Notes under the pieces: model-generated
Databases searched by the model: none
The model's input: only the letters and a program-made list of their open reading frames with translations
Told to the model about the DNA's origin: nothing
NCBI GenBank assembly: GCA_036346395.1
Contig: CM070604.1
Coordinates: forward strand, 30,593,662-30,657,661
DNA length: 64,000 nucleotides
Source of the DNA: Hsuehochloa calcarea
Taxonomy: Eukaryota; Streptophyta; Magnoliopsida; Poales; Poaceae
Reading direction: 5' to 3'
Part shown: one piece after another, positions 21,119-33,220 of the stretch
Numbering within the stretch: position 1 is the stretch's first letter
Layout: each line of letters begins with the position of its first letter
Translations under genes and position numbers: made by a program

Positions 21119-24100
21119 TGTAACAGCCCGATTTTTAGAATCGAGATGTTAATATTTAATTAGGCGATCAAATAGATTTTTGACTATGTTTTAAAAAAAT
21201 TCCGTGTTTAAGTAAAAAAGATTGCTTTTAAATCAAATTGAATTAATTAATAGGTTGCATTTAAAGTTAAAACAAATTGTTTAAAAAGATGCATAAAAAA
21301 TATTATTAACAATAAATAATAATAACCATTATTTAATCAAATTGGTTGAGAAACTGCAATTAAATTAAATATTTTGTATCTTGTTTCTGCATGCATTTCA
21401 AAAAACGTGATGCATACATTAGTATCGCCGTTCTCATTTTCCAATTCAACTGACCACGGGCGAAATGACAGTGTATCCCTTCTTTTCCAGTCATCTCTTC
21501 CATTTTCCTACCCTGCTAATTCCTGTCGCTTCTCTCCTTCAAATCTCAGCCGAAACTTCAAAACCAAGCTATGCATGTCATACCACCGCAATCGTCATCG
21601 CACGAGCAGCCCAATTCTGCAATTTGCTTTCGCATGTATGGCAGTTCGAGCGAATTCACAAAAAGAAGAAAAGAACCAGCAGATAAAACACATGTGTGTC
21701 CATTCTTTATTTTTCCACCTTCTCTCCTCGCAATCATAACCAAAAACCAAAAATCTTGCAACGCGTGTTATATCATTGCGATCGTTGTCTTGAGCGCATT
21801 CCGTTTCTATAATCGGTTTAAGCATGCAATCGGTTTACGCATGCAAGGTCGTTTTGGCGACTTAAAAGAAAGAGAAAGGAAAAAACTATACTATCGTTAT
21901 CCTCCAAGCAAGCAGGAAATTTAAATATTTTTAGAGAGCATCACACTCTAGATAAATTCCTGAAAATTTTACCTAAGCATCTACATTATGTCAGGAATGT
22001 CCCCTAAAATTTTCATAATTTTTGGAGTTAAGAAACTAAGTCTAAAAATTATTGAACTCCCTGCTGCTATGTATTTTTTTCCCCAGACGAAAGCAGCCTT
22101 ATCCCTGCCATTTTTGGTCCAGCTGAAGACCCCCCTCTGCCACCACCAAACCCCTACAGCCATTTTCCCCTTCTTTTATTAGTTTCCTTGCTGCCAACTC
22201 CACCCAGCCACTCGGAAGCACATCCCTCCCATTGTTCATGTCCCCAAGGACCCCAACCGAGAGCTCCTCCCCCAAACGAGAGCTCCTCCCCCAAATTCAC
22301 TTCTAGTTGCCTCTTTCTTCCTCGGCAGAGCACAAAGAGCTTTAGCTCCTCCTCTCTTCTCTCCTTCCAATCACCTCCAAGAACACAAAATCTCTCTACT
22401 CATGTTACACCATCGTGTTCATCTCCTCATAAGCATCCCGTTCCTGTGTTTAGTTTTCGCATGCAAGCATTTTTTAGCATTTGGCAAGAGGAGATAGAGT
22501 GTAATGCATTGTAGCATGGGGCTGTGCTTGGTCGGCAGTGCATGCTCGTAGCATTGTGCATTGTGGGCTGGTGCTAGTAGTGACAGTGCTTTGCTGCATG
22601 TAGCAGTTCGGCTACTGCTAGCAGCTGCAGTTTGTCGGCAGTGCACCAAATTAGCAGTGGAGCAGCTCCTAGCGGCGGCAGTTTGGCTCGGCAGCAGAGC
22701 AGCGCAGCTCTGGCCGACCATGCAGTGCGGCATCTTCCAGCAACCAGCAGCAAGCAACAGGCAGCACCATGGGAGCTGGCAGTGCACCGGCCCGTGGCTT
22801 GCTGGCCAGGGAGCGGGGTCGGCCGAAGCAAGGAAAAGGCAGAGGGGAGGATCCACGGTGGAGATGAGGCAGAGAACCGAAGGTGTCGATGCGAAGACGA
22901 GGTGCTGCAGCGACACAAAGACGACGGTGTCGAGGCGAGAAGGCAAGGCAGTGGCTGAGCGGGACATGCGAGTAGTGAGACGGCACGGCGCATGCATCCG
23001 AAGGCGGTCGGCTCGACGGGTGCATGCATGTGGCCGGACTCGACGGCGTTAGCAAAGACGGTGCATGCGTGCGAGCGGCGGCACCGTGGCCATGTCCGAG
23101 AGCGCAGCACATGCATGCGATGGCCATGCATATAGCGGCGCGACGGCTCAAGCGAGGCGGGCCGGCATGGCATGTCGACGCGGCGGCGTAGCGCATGCGG
23201 CGATACTAGGACGACCGACATGGACGAGGAGCCGGGCTTGGACGCGGATGAGCTCGACGACGACTACGGTGGACACGGACGAGAGGCCGAACGGACACGG
23301 GAACGGTGACGACTACGGTGGACGTGGACGCGTAGCCAAGAAGACGTCCGGTGATATTACGCACGCCTAGTGCCGCGGTAAAAATATTTAGTGCCAAATC
23401 GTGTTTACGCTATTTACTCATGCATGTTGCATATTAGTCATGAGCATAGCATCTATTTATGCATGTTTATTTATAAAAATGATTTGATAGCTTTTAGCGG
23501 GTATAATTCTCCGGTTAGGTTGTATTTGTGCGTGGGCATGATTATGTGTTGATATATTGGTGAATACGAATAATTTGATTACTGTGGCAAAATGTCGGGT
23601 ATTATTGATCAGTTGATGCTGGGTTAAATATATGATTAGATTATTTGATCGGACGATATTATTTTGAATTTGCATGGAAGTCAGTGGTGATCTTTGGATA
23701 AATTAACTGGAGGTTTATTCTCACATTAGGTTAGTAATTTTTGAAGATAGGATGCATAAATATTTTTATAATCTATTGCTTGGTGGATAACGTATGTGTT
23801 GATGATTAATGATATTTTATAATATATTGCTTGGTGGATGACGTATGTGTTGATGATTAATGATGTGTCTTTTGTATATGTGTATTGTTGCTCGTTGGAT
23901 GTCGGATTATGTACATTGTTGGATTAATTGAATCGGATGATTTAATTGAGTATGAGCAAATTGATCGGATGTCCGAAGTAATAGCTACGTGAGTCATGTA
24001 TGCTAGAATTGGAAGGTGGTAGAATGGATTACTTGATTGCGGATAAATATTTGAATTATCGTGTATGTAGTAGTTAAGTTCTATGTGTTGAGTTTATAGA

Positions 24101-24751
24101 TTTGTACCCTTAATTGGATTAGTAGATAAAGGATTATTAGTTGATCGTAGTGGCACCTATATGATTGGATTGGTAGATGTGGTGCACGGCTAAGTTCAGT
24201 GGTATGGATATGAGTTGATCGGTTAGTGAACGATTTGATGTGGGTGTGTTATTAAATTGTTAAGCCCATTAGGAGTCGGTTGGTCAAATAAACCTCAGTT
24301 GGTGGAAATTTTGGGTGTATACGAAAATGAATTGCCGAGGACAGACTAGTGGAGCTAGATAGTTAGTATTAGCTTAAATAATATATGGGAGAATGATTGA
24401 TGGATTTAGGCATGGTCTTATGCCCATAAGTTTGTGGATTTCAAAAAATTATCGAATAGCTTGTATAGTTGAAAGATCGTTAATTTGGGCATTGTGGTGT
24501 TGGATGGACTACTTTGATTATGACAGAGGCTAGGTTACATCGAGTTAAAAAGTATTTTAATTTGGTACAAATTTTAGAAAAGATTACTTTTACACTACAA
24601 AATGCTTTTAACTTTAAAAATTCATAACTAATTCATACGAACTCCAAATGAGTTGAACCAAGTTATTTTGGTCTTATAATTTAATTATCTATTTATATAT
24701 ATAATCATTGTCTTAACCACTATTCTACAAATTTGTGCTAAAAATTGGATT

Positions 24752-26538
24752 TGTTGGACCGAAAAGGCGACTAGAGGGGGGTGAATAGGAGCACGCTCAC
24801 TTTTTCCCAAATAATGAATTCAACACAATTTCACTCCAATAGCTATGATGAAGCTATGAAGATCAATATACCAGTACAGCGGAAGACTAGTATTGAATCC
24901 AATTAAATCCCCTAAGCAAAAACACAAAATCAACTAAGATTGCAAAGACTCACAAAGACGCAAGTCGGACCTCAGACCCAACCGGTCGGACCGATTGCGG
25001 GCGGTCCGACCGAGTTGTCTTGGCGGTCGGACCGCCCAAAATCGGTCCGACCGGTGATGACGGGCGGTCGACCGGCGCATCTACGTAACCGATCCAAACA
25101 GAGAAAATCACCGATGACGGTTGCAATTAGGTGTAACTTTTGATTCTCAACTCCAATCTTTATGAAACTTTGCACACACCTTCTCTATGCTATTGAGGAC
25201 CTATTCCAATCGAATATTATGATAATTCTTGGAACGATCTTAAGCAATTGTCAATTGATTAACAGAAGGTCTAAAACCGGGCAAGAACGAAAACTTGATC
25301 CTAAAGCTTGTTCGTGAGAGATTGATGATCAAGATGATGCTAGATAGATTCACACATATCACAGCAAGCTAATTCACGTGAAAGAATCAATTACAAACTC
25401 GCGGATCAAAGAAAGCCCTAAAAACACGAAATTGAAAACAAGAACGAAAGGAGACTTATCTCAAGCAAACCTTGCATAGATTGATTTCGTGATTGATGCT
25501 GGATTACATCCACACCATCATGGATCAGTGGACAATCAAAGATCACGAAATTCACCACAAACCATCAAGAGCCCTAGCCTCCACCTCAACTCCCCTAAAG
25601 ACAATTAGGGTTTTGAAACATAAAAAAGGCGAGAGAGAGAGGGGTGTAGCCACCACCTCCTCATATTTATAGTGGAGGCCTAGAACTCCTAGAGTTTGAC
25701 TTAATTGGGCTCCCATTAAGGCCCACTAACAAACGGGTCACATACGCACGCTTCGCAAAGCGCCGTCTTTAACCTTTTGACCTAAACCGCTTCACCATGC
25801 ACCATGGATTTGCCAATAGGTCACCCTTGTCCATCTTGCGTCACGCTTGAGTCGTTGACTTCACCCGGCATCGTAGATTGTTCTGGACCTCAACTCTCCA
25901 AGTCTAGTCCCGATCCTCCTCGCCGTTGACCGTCGTTGACCACCAAGCAACCTGCACAACCACAGACAAGCAAACACGAATTCGGGAACAAGTTCTTCAC
26001 AACTTGACCCATGTTAGTCAAAACATGCATCATGCAAATCATATGCCATGAAACCAATGACTTTGACCTAACAAAACAACATCGCCACGAAGTTGGCCAA
26101 CGCTCAAGTTATTACGGTCCGACCGCCCAGTGAGCGGTCGGACGCTTCTTGGCGGTCGGACCGCTCCTCGTGAGCGGCCGGACCGCCTGGGACTTAGCCA
26201 ATTTCAACCTCCCAAATTCAAACCTTCCGAAATTAAAACGAATAGAACTTCTTCGAGACTCCAAAATTATGAGACCAAGTGCATTGGGATCCTCACTTGC
26301 CTACAACACCTATTTTTGGCCCAACTCGTTTTGAACACTTTTAGGTCACCGCCGGTCCGATCGCCCACATGGCCGGTCCGACCGATTTGGGACCGGCGGA
26401 CCGCCGCAAAGGACCGGTCGGACCGCCTCGTCCGTAATACCGTAGCTTTGTCGAAAACACGTGAAACTACAAACCGTAAACGCCATTGCCAATTGTCACA
26501 TCATCCTAAGATCGTAACATATTCCCATGAAATCCACA
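24752..26538 (-). repeat. 3' LTR of copia E (1787 bp)
   Basis: Reverse-strand termini are TGTGGATTTC...GGTCCAACA. A TATA box CTATAAATA is at 25664-25672 on the reverse strand. Two clusters of the palindromic CGGTCGGACCG motif lie at about 24965-25085 and 26115-26430. Confidence 0.9.
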
Positions 26539-26551
26539 ATCTCCCCTTGAT
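26539..26551 (-). other. Polypurine tract of copia E
   Basis: The reverse strand reads ATCAAGGGGAGAT immediately before the 3' LTR start TGTGGATTTC, the standard position and composition of a copia polypurine tract. Confidence 0.75.
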
Positions 26552-28383
26552 GAACACATTGGCAATTATCCGTAAAATGTAAGTAAGAGGTTTGAAAACG
26601 AGTTTACTCAGTTTTCGCACAAAGGCACAACTTGGTCCATAAGCAAGAAAAAGCAATGAAAATGACCAAGCTGGCATCAGAATAGTATAGGCATGTGAGA
26701 CAAGGCAAAAGAAAGCATAAAAACTTTGATTTCCAGAAAAGGGTCAAAATTCTCACATGAGGTCCATATGAAAGAACAATTGTTCAATTGACCTATGATC
26801 ATTGTGAGTATAAAAGAATGCAATTCAAGTTCAGAATATTCAATAAGACAATAAGAATGTAACTCAAGAACTCCCCCTCACTATGATCCTCAATTTTCAA
26901 ATTTTCAGTTTCTCCCCTTTGTATAAACCTCTCCCCCAATAAAGAAATATCTTCTTGTTAACACATCTTCTCTTCTCATTTAACACATCTTCTCCCCCTT
27001 TGAAAATGGATTCATCAAGGAATCACGCCTTCCTCTCATCCAGAGATAACACATATAGGATAAAGGAGGAAGCTGAAAAAGAAGCATAAAGAGGAATATG
27101 CATGAAGTGCAATGAAGTGGCTTCAATTTTTGTATTTTTCAATTTTTGATTACAAGAAGCTTTGGAGATTACCCAGAAGAACAAGCTAGTATCTCTAATA
27201 TTGCACAAACAGCATATCAAGCCTGACAGCGCTAGCAAGATCATGGTTAGACATATATATCAAAGCTAAGCACAAAGGCTCAAAAGTAAAGCAGTAGATT
27301 TGATCAATTTAAGCAACGCTCAAATTCAAAGAAGTTCATCAACAGGGATCCTAAAGTGAAATTGGCCATGTCAAAATGTCAAAGTGAGATCAAAAATCTA
27401 ACAAATACCACATTAAGAGTCAATCAAGTCCCGTATTGAATCATTTTGCTCAATATTTTGTAAACGCCCATTTGTCAACATTTTTCTCATTTGCATTGAA
27501 TATTGAAGTTGACTAATGATCTAACTTAGTGACAAGATCCTGGACTAGGAGCCATCCACAAACTCATCCTAAGCTTCACCAAAAGTTGATTAAAGGTATA
27601 TCTTAGTAAAGAAGATCCGGACTAGGAGCCATCCACAAACTCTTTCTAAGCTTCTACCGGGCGACAAATCTTGAGGTTCATGTCATTTCGACAAGCATCC
27701 CCATGAGATCGTCTGTTCATCAAACTATCTCCAAGTTCATGTCATTTAACAAGCAGTCTCGTAAGAATAGTTTGGCACAATTTAAGCATAAGACAATCTT
27801 GATTTTCATTTTTCATATGAGCAGTTTTAGAATCTCAAGAACACAAAAGCTCAAGTAATGGTCAATTTTAGATCAAAGAGCTAACAAAGCAATTCGACAG
27901 GCCAATGTCACAAGAGGAGCACTAATTGCGCAACTCGCTAAAACATCCACAAATTGCAATTTCTTAGTTTGAGTTGTTTAAAAGGTTCTAGCTCATATAG
28001 CAAAGACTTAGCTACACATGTAAAAGCATGATAATTCTAGCAAGTCAAAGAACTAGACATGACATTGAGCAAGAATTGAAATACAAAAGCTCTAAAGGGT
28101 AATAGGCAAAGCTTCATCAATTTTTAAAAATAAGCGAGAAAATCTTATATTACAATGCATCTTTTGCATTTTTCATACCATTTGTTGTAACCACTTGTTG
28201 GAGTTTTCATATGAATGCAATATGACACAATGAGATGCAATTAAAAGCCTAAAACCTAAAAAGTTCAAGAGATCACTAAGTTCGAAAAAGAACAATAAAA
28301 GATCAAAAGAACAAGGAAAGATAAGAAAAGATCAAACTCCCCTCAAACCAACCCATAAGGATAAATTACCCTAACTCGCTTCT
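26552..28383 (-). other. 3' non-coding region of copia E
   Basis: AT-rich sequence of about 1.8 kb between the RNase H remnant and the polypurine tract. Two copies of a roughly 60-bp CATCCACAAACTC-containing segment lie near 27540-27650. No domain or plausible gene is seen. Confidence 0.5.
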
Positions 28384-28550
28384 TAAGGAGGAAAATCTGT
28401 TTGATCTAAAGGCTTGGTAAGAATATCGCTAATTGAGCTTGGACTCTACGAAGTGCATCACAATATCACCTTTTCAACATGATCTTTAAGGAAGTGAAAG
28501 CGAATGTCTATGTGTTTAGTCCTAGAATGTTGCACTGGGTTTTAGCAATA
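28384..28550 (-). pseudogene. Copia RNase H C-terminal remnant in element E
   Basis: The reverse strand shows NPVQHSRTKHIDIRFHFL followed by KDHVEK and, after a frameshift, DILTKPLDQTDFPP. These are the last conserved blocks of copia RNase H. A stop interrupts before DILTKPL. Everything upstream in pol is absent: 28551-29182 holds no clear RT motif. Confidence 0.7.
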
Positions 28551-29182
28551 TTAATAGCGTAGTGTTATCACGTAAAAGAGGAACACTAGCAAAGTTTAAC
28601 CCATAATCTTTCAAAGTGGACGCTATCCACAAAATCAAGCACAAGAACTAGCAAAGAGCTACATACTCCGCTCAAAGAAGGATTGTGCAATGTAAGACCG
28701 CTTCTAGAAGACCAAGATACAAGAGAAGTGCCTAGGAAGTGACAGTGCACGAGGTACTCTTCCTATCTAACCGACACCATAAAATCGAATCAAAACCCCT
28801 AATGGACAACGCCAAGAGCAGGAATATCAAATGCCATACAAAGAGAGTAGAGTGTAAGCACTGAATAAGAGCTTAACGGCTGGCGATGGGAAGTTCTCGG
28901 AGATGCTTGAAACCCGTCGACCGCGTGAAGGAGGTGAACCATCTTGAGTCTCCTAATATGATGTGAACAATGAGTCGACAAAGCACGTGCCCTTCCTCTT
29001 TCCGCGGCAATCACGAAAAATCAAGGCACGGAAGAACGATGTGTCTCGACATCAAGTTAGTTAAACAAGACTTGGGAACCCAAAGATCTTGAGACACACG
29101 TCTGCGAGTAGTATGCAAAGCGTATGTTATCCTTGATTTCATCTAAAATTCATTATGAGCAATGTTTAAGTTAACATGGGAA

Positions 29183-31371
29183 TTAAAGCGTCGGTGGCGG
29201 TCGACAGCGTTGTCTTTGGCGGTCGGACCGTGACCAAATCGGTCGAACCGGTGACCACCAAATGGTCGACCGGCAATCAAGAACATGAGAATTAGGATAT
29301 GTAGAAGCATGATGATTAGCATGTGAGAAAAATCCTAATCCAGTTTTATTCCTTTCAGTGTTACCATGTCTCATAAAAGCTCTAGGTTGCCTGAATGAGA
29401 TTCTATCAAGATTTTTCCTATCATTTTTCAACCTACGCCAACAGAATTCAATCAAATGCCCACCTTTCTTGCAATAAGTGCAATGGTACTTGGTACCACT
29501 AGAAGAAGCACCATTTGAATTAATACAAGGTTGGATAAAACCTGCAGATTTAAAAGATGTTTTTGCAGGTTGGGTTTTGAATTCAATTAAACCTTTTTCC
29601 AAAACTTGAATGACTTTTGGTTTTGAATTGTCTTGAAAAGAATTGAATCCTAAACCTTGCTTCTTATAAGGAGTTTTAGACTTGTCAAGAATCATGTTTA
29701 ATTGTTTCTTACCTTTAGAAAATTTCTCTAATGTATCATGAAGGTAAGCATTTTTTCTTAAACTAACACAAGCATCACAAGTTTTATCCATGATTTCTCC
29801 TTATATAAAGCAATTTCAAGCTTAAGAGTGGAACAAGAAGCACAAGTAGTATTTTCAATATTGTCCTTAAGCTTAGCATATTTGACTCTAGCAACTTCTA
29901 AGATATCTTTGATTTCACGCTCTTTTCTAAGCATGAAGTGCAAGGGCTAGAATCAATCACATCGAAGCAATCAACTTGCTAGACTCTAAGCATTTTTCAC
30001 AAGGAGCAGATTTAATTTCAATTAGCTCGGTTCTAGCATTTTCAAGTTGTTGTAAAGCAATATTATGAGCAGATTGTAAATTGGTAATTTCGAATGCATA
30101 GCATGACAAGATAAACATTCATCAGGTTCAAGAGTCTTAACATTTGCAAGTTCTAGTTTCAGTTTACCAATTTTTGACTCTAGTTTCTTATTTTTAGTCA
30201 TGACAAATTCTAGCGCTTCATCTTGACTAAGCACTTGCTCAACTATAGAATCATATTTAGCAGAAAGCTCATCATAAGAAAAAGATACCTCATCATTATC
30301 AATGTCGCTTGGTATCGACCATGAAGCACATGCCTGAAGTCCTTGGCCTTCCCTTTCTTGTCCTCTTCGCTCCCGGAGTCCACATCGCTAATGGATTGCT
30401 CTCCAAAAGCGGCAAGGACCCGATGAGCGGCCTTTATGAGCTTGACAGCATCATACTCAGAGTTGTTCTCATGAGGCTTCTTCCAAGCTGTCTTCTCCTC
30501 CCTGTGCTTACCCTTACCTTTTAGCTTGGGGCAATTGGCCCGGATGTGGTAAAGCTCTCCACACTCATAGCAAGTGACAGACCACCTCTCTTTTATTTCT
30601 CACATTGTTGTAAGCCCGTGTGAATTTTTTAGCTAAAAGGGCTAACTCAACCTCAGGGATATTCTCAAGCTCCTCTTCATGAATAGCGAGATAAACACGT
30701 AAATGAAAATCCGTAAGAAGATTCAAAAGAGTCATCAAAAGCCTTTTGAGAGGATCGCTACCAAAGCTAAATTATCTTTCTTGGGATGATCAACTCTTTT
30801 AATTTCATGAGTCTTGAGTTTACTATAAAGCAATTCTAAAGTAAGACTTGAAAGATCAACATTCTCTTCTATAGCAAGAGCCTTCATCTCCCACTCCTTG
30901 GTGTTGATTGCACCAAGAGGTGGGTGGCATTTTCAGATTGAGAATATTCAATATCAACGACTTTCATTTGATTAATCACTTTATTAAAACGATCGAAAAT
31001 GTCATCGATGCTCTCTCAGACGCATCTCAAATTTGTTATAATCACGCTTATAGATTGTTTGGCGACTTTCTTAATTTGAGACGAACCTCATGATATGTTT
31101 CGAGAGTGTTCCAAATCTCGTCATGCAATGCAAAATTGCAAATCCTATCATATTCTTGTCTACCAAGCGCACCATATAAAAGATTCTTGGCCTTGTTGTT
31201 GTTAGCCAAAAGAACCACGTAAGCGGAGTTTCAACCTCGGGAATAATGAGCGGGGATCGAACAACGTCCCATATAGCTTGTCCTCGCTCTCAAGGAATAC
31301 TGCATACGATTCTTCCAATATGCATAGTCTTGTCCATTGAACATATGCGGTTTTGTAGAGAATCTATCCAT
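29183..31371 (-). pseudogene. Copia gag of element E, several broken blocks
   Basis: It starts about MDRFSTKPHMFNGQDYAYWK (Met at 31371-31369), the usual copia gag opening in which a protein binds as a UBN2-type capsid. A CCHC knuckle CYECGELYHIRANCPK follows near 30526-30575. Then comes a coiled-coil region rich in Lys, Glu and Leu (30022-30234, 29758-29943) and a second CCHC knuckle CTYCKKGGHLIEFCWRR (about 29430-29480). Frames change several times and stops intervene. The 3' end runs into a GGTCGGACCG-rich stretch (29190-29290) where homology to gag ends. That border probably marks the deletion that removed pol. Confidence 0.7.
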
Positions 31372-31414
31372 CGCTAAAGTTCGATGACCGGTTAAGATCA
31401 AGATTGAACTAACC

Positions 31415-31426
31415 GGCTCGATACCA
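31415..31426 (-). other. Primer binding site of copia E
   Basis: The reverse strand reads TGGTATCGAGCC two bases inside the 5' LTR. It matches the initiator-Met tRNA site TGGTATCAGAGC of copia elements with one base missing. Confidence 0.7.
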
Positions 31427-31428
31427 CT

Positions 31429-33220
31429 TGTTGGACCGAAAAGGCGACTAGAGGGGGTTGAATAGAGCACGCTCACTTTTTCCCAAATAATGAATTCAAC
31501 ACAATTTCACTCCAATAGCTATGATGAAGCTATGAAGATCAATATACCAGTACAGCGGAAGACTAGTATTGAATCCAATTAAATCCCCTAAGCAAAAACA
31601 CAAAATCAACTAAGATTGCAAAGACTCACAAAGACGCGCGTCGACTGCTGTACCAACCGGTCGGACCGATTGCCGGGCGGTCTGACCGAGTTGTGCTGGC
31701 GGTCGGACTGCTCCAAAATCGGTCTGACCGGTGATGACGGGCGGTCTGACCGGCGATCTGTAACCGATCTCAAACAAATAAAATCACCGATGACGGTTGC
31801 AATTAGGTGTAACTTTTGATTCTCAACTCCAATCTTTATGAAACTTTGCACACACCTTCTCTATGCTATTGAGGACCTATTCCAATCGAATATTATGATA
31901 ATTCTTGGAACGATCTTAAGCAATTGTCAATTGATTAACAGAAGGTCTAAAACCGGGCAAGAACGAAAACTTGATCCTAAAGCTTGTTCGTGAGAGATTG
32001 ATGATCAAGATGATGCTAGATAGATTCACACATATCACAGCAAGCTAATTCACGTGAAAGAATCAATCACAAACTCGCGGATCAAAGAAAGCCCTAAAAA
32101 CACGAAATTGAAAACAAGAACGAAAGGAGACTTATCTCAAGCAAACCTTGCATAGATTGATTTCGTGATTGATGCTGGATTACATCCACACCATCATGGA
32201 TCAGTGGACAATCAAAGATCACGAAATTCACCACAAACCATCAAGAGCCCTAGCCTCCACCTCAACTCCCCTAAAGACAATTAGGGTTTTGAAACATAAA
32301 AAAGGCGAGAGAGAGAGGGGTGGAGCCACCACCTCCTCCTATTTATAGTGGAGGCCTAGAACTCCTAGGGTTTGACTTAATTGGGCTCCCGTTAAGGCCC
32401 ACTAACAAACGGGTCACACACGCACGCTTCGCAAAGCGTCGTCTTTAACCTTTTGACCTAAACCGCTTCACCATGCACCATGGATTTGCCAATAGGTCAC
32501 CCTTGTCCATCTTGCGTCACGCTTGAGTCGTTGACTTCACCCGCATCGTAGATTGTTCGGACCTCAACTCTCCAAGTCTAGTCCCGATCCTCCTCGCCGC
32601 TGACCGTCGTTGACCACCAAGCAACTGCACAACCACGCATAAGCAAACACGAATTCGGGAACAAGTTCTTCACAACTTGACCCATGTTAGTCAAAACATG
32701 CATCATGCAAATCATATGCCATGAAACCAATGACTTTGACCTAACAAAACAACATCGCCACGGTTGGCTAACGCTCAAGTTATTACGGCCCGACCGCTCC
32801 AGTGAGCGGTCGGACCGCTTCTTGGCGGGCTCGGACCGCTCCTCGTGAGCGGCCGGACCGCCTTGGGACTTAGCCGAATTTCAACCTCCCAAATTCAAAC
32901 CTTCGGAAATTAAAACGAATAGAACTTCTTCTTGAGACTCCAAAATTATGAGACCAAGTGCATTGGGATCCCCTCACTTGCCTACAACACCTATTTTTGG
33001 CCCACTGCGTTTGAACACTTTTAGGTCACCGCCGGTCCGATCGCCCACATGGCCGGTCCGACCGATTTGGGACCGGCCGGACCACGCTGCAAGGACCGGC
33101 GGACCGCCTCGCCCGTAATACCGTAGCTTTGTCGAAAACACGTGAAACTACAAACCGTAAACGCCATTGCCAATTGTCACATCATCCTAAGATCTGTAAC
33201 ATATTCCCATGAAATCCACA
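31429..33220 (-). repeat. 5' LTR of copia E (1792 bp)
   Basis: It aligns end to end with the other LTR. Differences are concentrated in the CGGTCGGACCG-type clusters (about 31660-31760 and 32785-33115) and many are 1-2 base indels. TATA box CTATAAATA is at 32340-32348 on the reverse strand. Confidence 0.9.

Larger units (their letters stand above)
24752..33220 (-). mobile_element. Ty1/copia element E with both LTRs, most of pol deleted
   Basis: Two near-identical direct repeats (24752-26538 and 31429-33220) flank 4.9 kb of internal sequence. The whole is bounded by a perfect GGATT duplication (24747-24751 and 33221-33225). Orientation is reverse: the PBS lies next to the right LTR, the polypurine tract next to the left LTR. 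Gag is present (29183-31371) and only the tail of RNase H survives (28384-28550). Protease, integrase and RT are missing between them, so this is an internally deleted copy that would need help in trans. It sits inside LTR D. Confidence 0.9.

Noticed and set aside
22419..23370. Overlapping open frames of 100-215 residues
   Set aside because: GC-rich part of LTR D, open in both strands and several frames, with no recognisable domain.
24752..33220. Copia E as an autonomous element
   Set aside because: LTRs and duplication are perfect, but protease, integrase and RT are absent and gag is broken.
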